DNA of 64,000 bases from Delftia sp. PS-11 (GTDB lineage: Bacteria > Pseudomonadota > Gammaproteobacteria > Burkholderiales > Burkholderiaceae_C): the NCBI RefSeq assembly GCF_029870285.1, contig NZ_JACSYA010000014.1:62001-126000 (forward strand). The letters are read 5' to 3'. Shown in pieces: positions 22,350-31,066 of this stretch; within the stretch, counting starts at the first letter, position 1; each line of letters opens with the position of its first letter. The position numbers were made by a program, and so were the translations under genes. The notes under the pieces were generated by a model, which was not told where the DNA came from, ran no database searches, and saw only the letters and a program-made list of their open reading frames with translations.

Positions 22350-23684
22350 ATGGCACGCAAGTATTTCGGCACGGATGGCATCCGGGGCCTGGTGGGACGC
22401 TCTCCGATCACTCCGGATTTCGCATTGCGCCTGGCCCATGCGGTAGGCCGTGTGCTTCGTCGAGACGAAGCCCGCCCGCTTGTGCTGATAGGCAAGGACA
22501 CGCGCATCTCGGGCTACATGCTGGAGAGCGCGCTGGAGTCGGGCTTCAACTCCGCCGGGGTGGATGTGATGCTGCTGGGGCCGCTGCCGACCCCTGGCGT
22601 CGCCTATCTGACGCGGGCGCAGCGTGCGAGCCTGGGCGTGGTCATCAGTGCGAGCCACAACCCGTACTACGACAACGGGATCAAGTTCTTCAGTGCCCGG
22701 GGTACCAAGCTGTCGGACGGCTGGGAAGAAGCCGTCGAGCAGGCGCTGACCGAAGAGCCCGCATGGGTGGAATCCGCCGCACTGGGCAAGGCCCGCCGCC
22801 TGGAAGATGCGGCAGGCCGCTACATCGAGTTCTGCAAGAGCACCTTCGACCAGGCGCTCACGCTCAAGGGGGTGAAGATTGTTGTCGACGCAGCCCATGG
22901 AGCGGCCTACCAGATCGCGCCCAAGGTCTTCCATGAGCTGGGCGCCGATGTGGTGGCCATCGGCTGCACCCCCGATGGCCTGAACATCAACGAGGGCGTG
23001 GGAGCGACCCATCCCGAGGCGCTGGCCATGGCCGTTCGTGCCAACCGCGCCGACTTCGGTGTGGCGCTCGATGGCGATGCGGACCGGTTGCTGATGGTCG
23101 ATGCGGGCGGCCGTGTCTACAACGGCGACGAGCTGCTGTACCTGATGGCGGCAGACCGTCTGGCGCGCGGTGAAAGCGTACCGGGGGTTGTTGGCACGTT
23201 GATGACGAACATGGCGGTCGAGAATGCGCTCAAGGCGCGTGGCGTGGATTTCGTGCGCGCCAAGGTGGGTGACCGCTACGTCCTTGAAGAGCTGCACCGC
23301 CAGGGCTGGAAGCTGGGTGGCGAGGGATCGGGCCATCTGCTGGCGCTGGACCGGCACACCACGGGCGATGGCCTGGTCAGTGCGCTGCAGGTGCTGCAGG
23401 CCTGTGTGCGCTCGGGACAGACCTTGCCGCAGTGGCTGTCATCCGTGCAGCTGTTTCCCCAGGTGCTGCTCAATGTGCGGCTGCAGCCAGGGCAGGACTG
23501 GAAGCGCAATGCCTTGCTGGAGCAGGAGACGCGTGCCGTCGAGGCCGAGCTGGCCGGCATGGGGCGTGTGCTGATCCGTGCCAGCGGCACCGAGCCGCTG
23601 CTGCGTGTGATGGTGGAAGCACGTGAGGACGATCTGGCCAGCCGCTGTGCAGAGCGCCTGGCCAGCGCGGCACGCGCGGGGTGA
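22350..23684 (+). CDS. glmM: Phosphoglucosamine mutase
   Basis: Converts glucosamine-6-phosphate to glucosamine-1-phosphate for UDP-GlcNAc, hence for peptidoglycan and the lipid A made by the lpx genes. 444 residues; the phosphoserine motif [16 protein letters not shown] is near residue 100, the metal loop ALDGDADRL near 240, sugar-binding GEGSGH near 325 and the phosphate-binding [12 protein letters not shown] near the C-terminus. The order folP-glmM is conserved in proteobacteria. Confidence 0.95.
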   Translation: MARKYFGTDGIRGLVGRSPITPDFALRLAHAVGRVLRRDEARPLVLIGKDTRISGYMLESALESGFNSAGVDVMLLGPLPTPGVAYLTRAQRASLGVVISASHNPYYDNGIKFFSARGTKLSDGWEEAVEQALTEEPAWVESAALGKARRLEDAAGRYIEFCKSTFDQALTLKGVKIVVDAAHGAAYQIAPKVFHELGADVVAIGCTPDGLNINEGVGATHPEALAMAVRANRADFGVALDGDADRLLMVDAGGRVYNGDELLYLMAADRLARGESVPGVVGTLMTNMAVENALKARGVDFVRAKVGDRYVLEELHRQGWKLGGEGSGHLLALDRHTTGDGLVSALQVLQACVRSGQTLPQWLSSVQLFPQVLLNVRLQPGQDWKRNALLEQETRAVEAELAGMGRVLIRASGTEPLLRVMVEAREDDLASRCAERLASAARAG

Positions 23685-23700
23685 AAGCGCTCAGGGCAAC

Positions 23701-23720
23701 CGCAGGGTGGCCGCCCTGCG
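23701..23720. terminator. Hairpin between convergent glmM and GGDEF/EAL gene
   Basis: CGCAGGG (23701-23707) and CCCTGCG (23714-23720) flank TGGCCG. No T-tract follows on either strand, so it is a weak candidate for a shared termination or 3'-end protecting structure. Confidence 0.4.
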
Positions 23721-25577
23721 TCAGTCCTGCCGGCTGCGCAGGAAGGCTTCCAGTGCCTCGGGGGTCAGTGGCCGGCTGAAATGATAGCCCTGGGCCTCAT
23801 CGCAGCCCTGCTCGCGCAGGAACTGCAGCTGCGCCTCTGTCTCCACGCCTTCTGCCGTGGTCTGCATGCCCAGTGCCTGCGCCATGCGGATGATGGCGCT
23901 GACAATCGCGCGGTCATTGCTGTCATGGTCCAGGTCCTGGATGAAGGACTGGTCTATCTTGAGCTTATAGATCTGGAAGCGCTTGAGCTGGCTCAGCGAT
24001 GAATAGCCGGTCCCGAAATCATCCATGGCCAGGCGCACGCCACGCTCGCGCAACCGGTCCATGGTAGCGGTTGCCTGGCGCGGGTCCTGGATGGCAACGC
24101 CTTCTGTCAGTTCCAGCTCCAGCGAGTCTGCCGGCAGATCGCTGTCCATCAGGATGCGCGCGATGATCTCCGGCAATTGCGGCTGGTGGAACTGGATGGC
24201 CGACAGGTTGACTGCCACCTTGAGATCGTTCAGGCCAGCGCGGCGCCATGTCTGCAGCTGCATCATGGCCGTGCGCAGCACCCATTCCCCGATCTGCAGG
24301 ATCTGGCCGCTGTCCTCCGCGACAGGGATGAACTCTGCCGGTGAGATCAGGCCGAGCTCGGGATGCTCCCAGCGCAGCAGGGCTTCGACACTGCGCACGC
24401 GGCCCGTGCTGAGCCTGATCTGCGGCTGGTAATGCAGGTAGAACTGGTTGCGCTCCAGTGCGCGGCGCAGTGCATTTTCCAATTGCAGCGCCCGCAGCGA
24501 TTGCGCCTGCATCTGGGGTGTGAAGAAGCGGTAGGTATTGCGCCCGGCCTGCTTGGCGTGGTACATGGCTGCATCGGCGGCCTGGGTCAGTGCGTCCACA
24601 TCGCTGCCGTCCGCTGGGTACAGCGCGATGCCCATGGAGGGTGCAATCGTCAACTCGTGGCGGTCGATCTGGTAGGCCTGGCGGGAGGCTTCCTGCAGCT
24701 TGCCTGCCACGCGCGCAGCGCCCTGGGCATTGGCGCCAGGCAGCAGCAGCACGAACTCATCGCCGCCAATGCGTGCGACCGTGTCCCGGTCGCGCACCAC
24801 CCCCCGCAGCCGCCGGGCGATTTCTACCAGCAGCGCATCGCCGACCCGGTGGCCCAGGGAGTCGTTGACGTGTTTGAAGTGGTCGAGGTCCAGGAACATG
24901 ACCGCCAGCGGCGTGCCGTTGGCGCGTGCCAGCTCGATGGCACGCGCGCTGCGCTCTGCCAGCAGCGTGCGGTTGGGCAGGCCGGTCAGCGCATCGTAGT
25001 GGGCCATCCAGTAGATGCGTTCCTGGTCGAGCTTGCGGTCGGCAATCTCGCGGTGCAGGTTTTCCACGGTGGCGCTGAGTTCGCGCGTGCGGTCACGCAC
25101 CTGCTGCTCCAGCAGTTCATGGGCGTGATTGAGGGCCTGCTGGGCTCTCAGCCGCTCATCGATGTCGCTGACGATCCAGATCGAGCCTTCGCGTGGGTTG
25201 GCTGGATTGATGAGCCGGCCCGTGAGCTCGCCCCAGAACAGGCTGCCATCCTGGCGGCGCAGGCGCCGCTGGGTGCGAAAGGACATGCCGGCGCTGAGCG
25301 TGGCGTAGGCTTCGCGGCCCAGGCTGCGCAATTCGTCGCGGCTGGGGTGTACATGCTCGCTGCTCATGCCCACCAGGGCATGCTCGCCCGGGTAGCCGAA
25401 GATGTCGGCATAGCACTGGTTGCAGCGGACAATGACGCGCTGCCGGATGAAAACAATGCCGACTCCGGCATTGTCCAGCAGCGCCTGCTGCTCTCGCAGG
25501 CTGCGTTGCAGCGACGTCGCCATCATCGAGGGAGGACGTTCGGACATGGGGTCGTACGCAGTCGACGGCGCGGACAT
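23721..25577 (-). CDS. PAS-GGDEF-EAL cyclic-di-GMP regulator
   Basis: 618 residues, soluble. A PAS domain (about 28-155; NAGVGIVFIRQRVIVRCN) with a PAC-like segment is followed by a short coiled linker (about 155-190), a GGDEF domain (motif at 271-275, IGGDEFVLLLPG, intact) and an EAL domain (EALLRW at about 398, later DDFGTGYSSLSQLKRF and the C-terminal GYHFSRPLTP). Both catalytic motifs look intact, so it could be a diguanylate cyclase, a phosphodiesterase, or bifunctional; EAL activity is commonest for such proteins. Signal sensed by PAS unknown. Stands alone between glmM and the polyphosphate genes, so a link to phosphate signalling is only positional. Confidence 0.9.
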   Translation of the reverse strand: MSAPSTAYDPMSERPPSMMATSLQRSLREQQALLDNAGVGIVFIRQRVIVRCNQCYADIFGYPGEHALVGMSSEHVHPSRDELRSLGREAYATLSAGMSFRTQRRLRRQDGSLFWGELTGRLINPANPREGSIWIVSDIDERLRAQQALNHAHELLEQQVRDRTRELSATVENLHREIADRKLDQERIYWMAHYDALTGLPNRTLLAERSARAIELARANGTPLAVMFLDLDHFKHVNDSLGHRVGDALLVEIARRLRGVVRDRDTVARIGGDEFVLLLPGANAQGAARVAGKLQEASRQAYQIDRHELTIAPSMGIALYPADGSDVDALTQAADAAMYHAKQAGRNTYRFFTPQMQAQSLRALQLENALRRALERNQFYLHYQPQIRLSTGRVRSVEALLRWEHPELGLISPAEFIPVAEDSGQILQIGEWVLRTAMMQLQTWRRAGLNDLKVAVNLSAIQFHQPQLPEIIARILMDSDLPADSLELELTEGVAIQDPRQATATMDRLRERGVRLAMDDFGTGYSSLSQLKRFQIYKLKIDQSFIQDLDHDSNDRAIVSAIIRMAQALGMQTTAEGVETEAQLQFLREQGCDEAQGYHFSRPLTPEALEAFLRSRQD

Positions 25578-25670
25578 GGCGAAGCGTGTGTAATGGTGAG
25601 GGCGAGAGCGCAGAAAAACTTACAAAGTGTAGCATTTATGCGTCTGCATCCCAAGCCTATCCCCGCATCG

Positions 25671-26621
25671 TCAGGCGGGGCAGCGCTCGCGTTTCCAACG
25701 GTCTGCCAGCTCATATAGTACGCCATGGCGCAAAGCCCCATGGGTGACGCGCATGCGTTCGATGCCCAGCAGGGAGAACAGCGCGCGCATGACGCTCATG
25801 CCTGCGCCAATCATGGGGCGTAATTCTTCCTTGAGTCCACCGACATTCACACGGCTGACATGTCCTGCGTGCAGCAGTTGTGCGTGCAGCCAGTCCAGGC
25901 CCTGGCGTGTGATCCAGCCCTTGGGCTGGTCCGTGGCATGGGCCAGCACCTTGACGATGGCGCCCGCAGTGCCTGACGCGCCATAGGCGTGGCGCCATTG
26001 CCCGGCGCGGAACGCCTGGGCGTGGCTGCCTACCAGATCGGCCACCGCCTGCTCTGCGCGGCCGAGGGCCAGTGCCGATAGTTCGCCGTCGGCGAAATAC
26101 TGCTGCGCCCAGGTCAGGCTGCCCACTGCAAAGGAGCGCGCCTGCAGGACCTGCAGCTTCTGTCCCAGGCACAGTTCCGTCGATCGTCCGCCAATGTCCA
26201 CGACCAGCCGTCTGTGGTGTGTGGGTGGCAGCAGCTGCGCCACGCCACGGTAGATCAGCCGTGCTTCCTCGCTGCCATCGATGACCTCGATGGGGCAGCC
26301 CAGTATGCGGCTGCCTTCGCTGAGAAAGAGGTCCCGGTTGGATGCCTCGCGCAGAGTCTGCGTGGCAACGGCGCGCACACGGTCACGCGGCAGATCCCCC
26401 AGCACCTGGGCGTAGCGCTGCAGGCATTCCCAGCCGCGCTGCATAGCTTCCTGCCCCAGGGCGCCGGATGCATCGAGGGCGCTGCCCAGGCGGATGGCTT
26501 CCTTGCGGTTGTTGAATAGATGCACCTTCCCATCCTCGAGGCGCGCCATGGCGAGCAGGCAACTGTTGGAGCCGATGTCGATGGCGGCCAGTCGGTTTTC
26601 GGTAGGGAACGGGGATGGCAT
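25671..26621 (-). CDS. Ppx/GppA-family phosphatase, short form
   Basis: Actin-fold phosphatase family that hydrolyses polyphosphate ends or (p)ppGpp. The 316-residue protein starts MPSPFPTENRL and has both N-terminal subdomains: phosphate-1 loop AIDIGSNSCLLAMARLEDG, EEARLIYRGVA with the catalytic glutamate, phosphate-2 loop VDIGGRSTELCLGQ and YGASGTAGAIVKVL. It ends where the roughly 180-residue C-terminal helical domain of full-length Ppx begins, so it is a natural short form rather than a fragment (a clear stop, no frameshift). Divergent from ppk. Whether it cleaves polyphosphate or pppGpp is open. Confidence 0.85.
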   Translation of the reverse strand: MPSPFPTENRLAAIDIGSNSCLLAMARLEDGKVHLFNNRKEAIRLGSALDASGALGQEAMQRGWECLQRYAQVLGDLPRDRVRAVATQTLREASNRDLFLSEGSRILGCPIEVIDGSEEARLIYRGVAQLLPPTHHRRLVVDIGGRSTELCLGQKLQVLQARSFAVGSLTWAQQYFADGELSALALGRAEQAVADLVGSHAQAFRAGQWRHAYGASGTAGAIVKVLAHATDQPKGWITRQGLDWLHAQLLHAGHVSRVNVGGLKEELRPMIGAGMSVMRALFSLLGIERMRVTHGALRHGVLYELADRWKRERCPA

Positions 26622-26767
26622 GCGCGGAAGTGGATGATCAAGGCGGCTGCGGCAGGCTTGCGGCAGCAAACGGCTTCCAGCACAGACCGCTGAGCTTAGC
26701 ATCCCGCCGGCGGTGCGTGCAGGTTGTCGTGCCATCCCATTTGTCTGTAGCTGCCGTTCTTTGCATT

Positions 26768-26796
26768 TGTGACAGATCAATGGCTTGTTTGTGACA
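26768..26796 (-). promoter_or_regulatory. Possible Pho box array facing the short ppx gene
   Basis: On the minus strand two exact TGTCACA heptamers (26796-26790 and 26774-26768) are spaced 22 bp, two helical turns, with a degenerate copy between (AGCCATT). A PhoB site normally has 7-bp repeats every 11 bp. A -10-like TACAGA lies at 26749-26744, farther than the usual 10 bp. Confidence 0.45.
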
Positions 26797-26840
26797 AGCG
26801 CCGGCAATATGTCGTTTCTGCTCAGGGCATTGTCTTATGA

Positions 26841-26874
26841 ATGTCATGAACATGTCACAAAAATGGCGCAGACT
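26841..26874 (+). promoter_or_regulatory. Pho box and -10 of ppk promoter
   Basis: ATGTCAT-GAAC-ATGTCAC (26841-26858) is an 18-bp PhoB site of two heptamers with 4-bp spacing, close to the consensus CTGTCATAAATCTGTCAT. Exactly 10 bp later is CAGACT (26869-26874), the -10 position of PhoB-activated promoters, where PhoB replaces the -35. Transcription would begin near 26881. Confidence 0.8.
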
Positions 26875-27155
26875 GTTTGAGCCCCTGTTTGCGGGGCAGT
26901 AGTTATCGGGCCGACCATGCCAAGGCCCCCAGTCACTGTCATTCAATGCCCCAGATCATTTCGCAGATATCCGAAGGCGCCGAGCAAGCACGGCCCGCCG
27001 AACTGGTACCAGTTTCTCGACACATGGGGATAGGGCCCGCCTCGCTGGGGCTGGCCAGGCAGGCGGTGCCAGGTGCAGATGCTGGGCTTGTGGCGCCGCC
27101 TGGAGCTTGCGCGCTGCCAGATGTGTCGCCGCAGCGTCACGCAGACAGCGCCAGG
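26875..27155 (+). other. ppk leader or N-terminal extension (ambiguous)
   Basis: The ppk frame stays open upstream of the GTG used here, to an ATG at 26946 and a TTG at 26877. The 70 residues encoded between 26946 and 27156 are Ala/Pro/Gly-rich and unlike the PPK N-terminal domain, and no good ribosome binding site precedes the ATG. I treat the stretch as a leader of about 275 nt; it could instead encode an unconserved extension. Confidence 0.4.
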
Positions 27156-29264
27156 GTGTCCGATGAAACAGCACAGTCCGCTTACACTGGTGGCAACGCA
27201 TCTCTCGAAAATCACGCATTGCTGCCGCAATTCCTCGATCGTGACCATTGCATTCTGGCCTTCAATGAGAGGGTGATGGATTGGGCCGTGCGAGAAGATG
27301 TGCCACTGCTGGAGCGGTTGCGCTATTTGTGCATTGTTTCTTCCAATCTCGACGAGTGGTTCGAGGTGCGCTGCGCGCCCCATGTGACGGCGGCCAAGGC
27401 CGGTGACGCCAAGGGGCCGTATACGCAGCAGAGCTTCCGCTCGCTGATGGACAAGGCCCATGGCCTGGTGGCGCGCCAGTACGCGCTGTACAACCAGTCG
27501 CTGAGGCCTGCATTTGCTGAAAAGGGCATCCGTGTGGTTTCGCATGGCGAGCGCAGCAGTGCCCAGCGCAAATGGGTGAGTGAATACTTCCTGCGCGAGG
27601 TGCAGCCGCTGCTGATGCCGGTGGGCCTGGATCCTTCCCATCCTTTTCCGCAGGTGGCCAACAAGGTGCTGAACTTCATTGTGCGCCTCAAGGGGGTGGA
27701 TGCGTTTGGCCGAGCCAACGAGGTGGCCATTGTCAAGGTGCCGCGCGCGCTGCCGCGGCTGGTGCGCCTGCCCGAGAAGATTGCAGGCAAGCAGCGGCTT
27801 TTCGTGAGCATCTCCAGCATCGTGCGCGCGCATCTGGCTGAGCTGTTTCCGGGGCGCGAGGTGGCAGAGTTTGCCCAGTTCCGGGTCACGCGGCATTCTG
27901 ACCTGGCGGTGGATGAGGATGATGTCAGCGACCTGCGCATGGCCTTGCGCCAGGGCCTGCACCATCGCCACTACGGACAGGCGGTGCGCCTGGAGGTCTC
28001 GTTTGCCTGCTCGCCCATGCTGTCGGATCTGCTGCTGGGCCAGTTTGGCCTGCCTGCCGAAGCCTTGTTCCGTGTCAAAGGTCCGGTGAATCTGGTGCGC
28101 CAGTCCCAGCTGGTGGATCTGGTGGATGATCCGGTCCTGCTGTTTCCGCCCTGGCGCCCCGTCTGGCCGCGCCAGCTGCAGGCAGGCACCTCGGTCATGG
28201 CGCAGATGCGCAAGCGCGATGTGCTGATCCACCAGCCCTTCGAGAGTTTCGACGGGGTGCTGCAGCTGCTGCGCGAGGCCGTCAATGACCCCGATGTGCT
28301 GGCCATCAAGCAGACCATCTACCGTACGGGCTCCGACTCGGAGATCATGCAGCTGCTGGCGGAGGCCGTGCGCCGTGGCAAGGAGGTGCTCGCGGTGCTG
28401 GAGCTCAAGGCCCGCTTTGACGAGGAGGCCAACATCAACTCCGCCGAGAAGCTGGAGGCGCTGGGTGCCCAGGTCGTCTATGGCGTGCTGGGTCTCAAGA
28501 CCCATGCCAAGATGCTGCTGATCACGCGCCGCGAAAAGCGCACCGGCCAGCTCAAGCGCTATGGCCACCTGTCCACCGGCAATTACAACGTGCGCACGGC
28601 GCGCCTGTATACCGACATCAGCCAGCTGACCTGCGATCCGCAGATCACTGCCGACATGGATGCGGTGTTCAGCCATCTGTCCAGCCACAACCGGCTGCCC
28701 CGGCTGAACCAGCTGGTGATTGCGCCTTTTCAGCTGCACGACCGCATGCTGGCGCTGATCGCCGAGGTCGGCAATGCGGCGGCCCGTGGCGAGTATGCAC
28801 GCATCGTGCTCAAGATGAATGCCCTGACCGATGAGCCGCTGATGCATGCGCTGGTGCGTGCAGGCCAGCAGGGCGCGCGCATCGATCTGATCGTGCGCAG
28901 CGCCTGCATGCTGCCTGCCCGGCGCAAGGGCTGGACCGACAATATCCGTGTGCGCTCCGTCATCGGCCGCTTTCTTGAGCATTCACGCGTCTTCTACTTT
29001 GCCTGGGGTGCGCAGGAGGAGCTGCTGCTTTCGAGCGCCGACTGGATGAATCGCAACATGATGCGCCGCGTAGAGCTGGCCTGGCCGGTGCGTGACCGTG
29101 CATTGCGCCAGCAGGTGATCGATGAGTGCCTGGTGGCTTATCTGCATGACGAGCGCGATGCCTGGACACTCGAGCCCAGCGGCATCTATCAGCGTGCGCC
29201 TCTGCCGACTTCGGGGCAGGGGGCGCAGCGTGCGCTGATGGAGCGCTACGGCCCGCAGACGTAG
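27156..29264 (+). CDS. ppk: Polyphosphate kinase 1
   Basis: Reversibly makes polyphosphate from ATP at the membrane periphery. From GTG 27156 the protein has 702 residues, the family's usual size. Domains in order: N domain (LDRDHCILAFNERVMDWA and LCIVSSNLDEWFEVR), H domain, and two phospholipase-D-like C domains with the catalytic histidines in KTHAKMLLITRR and GHLSTGNYNVRTARLY, plus ADWMNRNMMRRVE near the end. A PhoB-type promoter lies upstream, so expression should rise in phosphate limitation. An ATG at 26946 would add 70 residues. Confidence 0.92.
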   Translation: MSDETAQSAYTGGNASLENHALLPQFLDRDHCILAFNERVMDWAVREDVPLLERLRYLCIVSSNLDEWFEVRCAPHVTAAKAGDAKGPYTQQSFRSLMDKAHGLVARQYALYNQSLRPAFAEKGIRVVSHGERSSAQRKWVSEYFLREVQPLLMPVGLDPSHPFPQVANKVLNFIVRLKGVDAFGRANEVAIVKVPRALPRLVRLPEKIAGKQRLFVSISSIVRAHLAELFPGREVAEFAQFRVTRHSDLAVDEDDVSDLRMALRQGLHHRHYGQAVRLEVSFACSPMLSDLLLGQFGLPAEALFRVKGPVNLVRQSQLVDLVDDPVLLFPPWRPVWPRQLQAGTSVMAQMRKRDVLIHQPFESFDGVLQLLREAVNDPDVLAIKQTIYRTGSDSEIMQLLAEAVRRGKEVLAVLELKARFDEEANINSAEKLEALGAQVVYGVLGLKTHAKMLLITRREKRTGQLKRYGHLSTGNYNVRTARLYTDISQLTCDPQITADMDAVFSHLSSHNRLPRLNQLVIAPFQLHDRMLALIAEVGNAAARGEYARIVLKMNALTDEPLMHALVRAGQQGARIDLIVRSACMLPARRKGWTDNIRVRSVIGRFLEHSRVFYFAWGAQEELLLSSADWMNRNMMRRVELAWPVRDRALRQQVIDECLVAYLHDERDAWTLEPSGIYQRAPLPTSGQGAQRALMERYGPQT

Positions 29265-29288
29265 GCCTGCGTCCTTTTTTGCAGCAAG

Positions 29289-29312
29289 AAAGCCGGCATC
29301 GCCGGCTTTTGT
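29289..29312. terminator. Bidirectional terminator between ppk and ppx
   Basis: AAAGCCGGC (29289-29297), loop ATC, GCCGGCTTT (29301-29309) followed by a further T. On the minus strand the stem is followed by TTTCTTGC. It can end both convergent transcripts. Confidence 0.8.
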
Positions 29313-29341
29313 CGTTGTGGTGCCGCTGCCGGCGTGCTCAG

Positions 29342-30826
29342 TCAGCGCAGTTGCAGCTGCAGCGTCCAAGGGGTTTTCTGCCAGGCTGCCGCTTCGGTGC
29401 GCAGCAACTGGGCGGACTGCGGATAGCTGCTGGCCCAGCCTGGCGGGGTGATCAGTTCGAAGAGGTCGCCCGAGCGGCGCAGTTGCATGTCCTTCAGGTC
29501 AGGCTCCCGCCGTGCATGGCACAGCTGAACAGCCAGGCGCAGCGCCAGCAGCGGCCAGGCCACGCCGGGGTCTTCGATGGCGGCTTCGAGCTTGCGCAGC
29601 TTGCCCTGGTGGCCCAGCACCAGCTGGGTGATGCGCCTGCGCAGCTCCACGGACCAGGTGGCGGCGCTGCAGTGCTCGACGATATAGGCGCCGTGGCGGT
29701 GGTAGGCGCTCAGTGCGATGCGCATGCCGATCTCGTGCAGATGGGAGGCTGCATCGAGCGCGTGCGCGGACAGGCTGCTGGCAGGCAGTTGCGCATCCAG
29801 CGATTGCCACGCCCACTGGGCCACGCGGCGAACGCGCTGTGCGTGCGCCGTATCGATCCTGAAATCCTGCTGCAGTGCAGCGATTTCGGCGGCTTCGCGG
29901 TCCTCGGGGGGCTCGTGCGCGAGCAGGTCGTGCAATGCACCCTGGCGCAGGGCGCCCTGGGCGACTTCGAGTTCGCGGATGCCCAGCAGTCCCAGGGCCG
30001 CGATCAGGATGCTCAGGCCGCCGGCGATGACGGCGCGCCGGTCTTCCTTGAGGCCTGCCAGCTTGATGCGATCCACATGGCCTGCCTCCATGAGTTGGCT
30101 GTGCAGCCAGCGCAGGCTGTCCGGCGTGATCATTTTTTCCGAATGCCCGTTGGCGGCAAGAATGTCGCCCACGGCGTTGGCCGTTCCGGAGGATGCGTAG
30201 GCGCAGTCCCATGCAGTGCCGGGATAGGCCGATACGGTCTGTGCCAGAGCTTCCTGGGCGGCCTTGATGGCGGCCGAGAAGTTGGCGCGCGAGAGCACGC
30301 CATCCGGGAAGAAGCGCGTGCTCCATGCCACGCTGCCGATGGGGTAGGAGGCGACCTGGCGCGCCTGCCCGTGCTGGCCGATGATGACTTCGGTGGAACG
30401 GCCGCCGATGTCCACGACCAGCCGGCGCTGTGGCGAGGCCGGCAGCAGGCTGGAGACGCCGCGGTAGATCAGCCGGGCTTCTTCTTCACCCGAGATGACC
30501 TCGATCGGGAAGCCGAGCAGGGCGTTGGCGCGCTCGATGAAGACATCGCGGTTGCGCGCCTCGCGCAGTGTCTGTGTGGCCACGGCGCGCACCTGCTCAG
30601 GTGCAAACCCGGCCAGGCGCTCGCCAAAGCGCGCCAGGCAATCCCAGCCGCGCTGCATGGCATCCTGTGTCAGCTCTTGCTGTTCATTGAGTCCGTTGCC
30701 CTGGCGTACGGTTTCCTTGAGGTACTCCACGCGCTCGATGCGCTGATGGGTGCCGACGCGGCCTATTTCCAGGCGGAAGCTGTTGGAGCCAAGGTCAACG
30801 GCAGCGAGCAGGGATTCTGGGGCCAT
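29342..30826 (-). CDS. ppx: Exopolyphosphatase (Ppx, full-length)
   Basis: Releases phosphate from the ends of polyphosphate. The 494-residue protein has the actin-fold half (AAVDLGSNSFRLEIGRV, EEARLIYRGV, VDIGGRSTEVIIGQ, YASSGTANAVGDILA) and the C-terminal HD-like helical domain with ASHLHEIGMRIALSAYHRHG near residue 375. The start MAPESLLAAV gives the family N-terminus; 13 codons of upstream open frame are not conserved. It is divergent from pstS and has its own Pho box, so polyphosphate synthesis and breakdown are both placed under PhoB. Confidence 0.9.
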   Translation of the reverse strand: MAPESLLAAVDLGSNSFRLEIGRVGTHQRIERVEYLKETVRQGNGLNEQQELTQDAMQRGWDCLARFGERLAGFAPEQVRAVATQTLREARNRDVFIERANALLGFPIEVISGEEEARLIYRGVSSLLPASPQRRLVVDIGGRSTEVIIGQHGQARQVASYPIGSVAWSTRFFPDGVLSRANFSAAIKAAQEALAQTVSAYPGTAWDCAYASSGTANAVGDILAANGHSEKMITPDSLRWLHSQLMEAGHVDRIKLAGLKEDRRAVIAGGLSILIAALGLLGIRELEVAQGALRQGALHDLLAHEPPEDREAAEIAALQQDFRIDTAHAQRVRRVAQWAWQSLDAQLPASSLSAHALDAASHLHEIGMRIALSAYHRHGAYIVEHCSAATWSVELRRRITQLVLGHQGKLRKLEAAIEDPGVAWPLLALRLAVQLCHARREPDLKDMQLRRSGDLFELITPPGWASSYPQSAQLLRTEAAAWQKTPWTLQLQLR

Positions 30827-30916
30827 GAAGGAAAGCCAATCAAGATTTCGTTGGGCGGTAAACATGCACCAGTCAGGCGGCTTGCTGTAGCCCAGTCCTG
30901 CCTGGTGCGGCGCATC

Positions 30917-30950
30917 AGAGTAAGACGGAATTGTGACATCGCAATGACCG
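30917..30950 (-). promoter_or_regulatory. Pho box and -10 of ppx promoter
   Basis: Reading the minus strand, CGGTCAT-TGCG-ATGTCAC (30950-30933) fits the 7-4-7 PhoB site, and after exactly 10 bp TACTCT (30922-30917) fills the -10 position. Transcription would start about 85 nt before the ppx ATG. Confidence 0.72.
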
Positions 30951-30994
30951 GGGTTTTACAGTGGCGGCGTTTGCGTTTGTGACGTACTTTTGTC

Positions 30995-31028
30995 ATGTCA
31001 CAACAGTGTCACAAAGCATTCTTACAGT
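30995..31028 (+). promoter_or_regulatory. Pho box and -10 of pst operon promoter
   Basis: ATGTCAC-AACA-GTGTCAC (30995-31012) is a near-perfect pair of PhoB heptamers; TACAGT (31023-31028) follows after exactly 10 bp. An additional TTGTCAT overlaps upstream at 30990. Predicted transcription start about 31035, 30 nt before the pstS ATG. Confidence 0.85.
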
Positions 31029-31066
31029 CCAGGCATTGCATCTTTCAACCCCTAAGAGGTCTGTAC

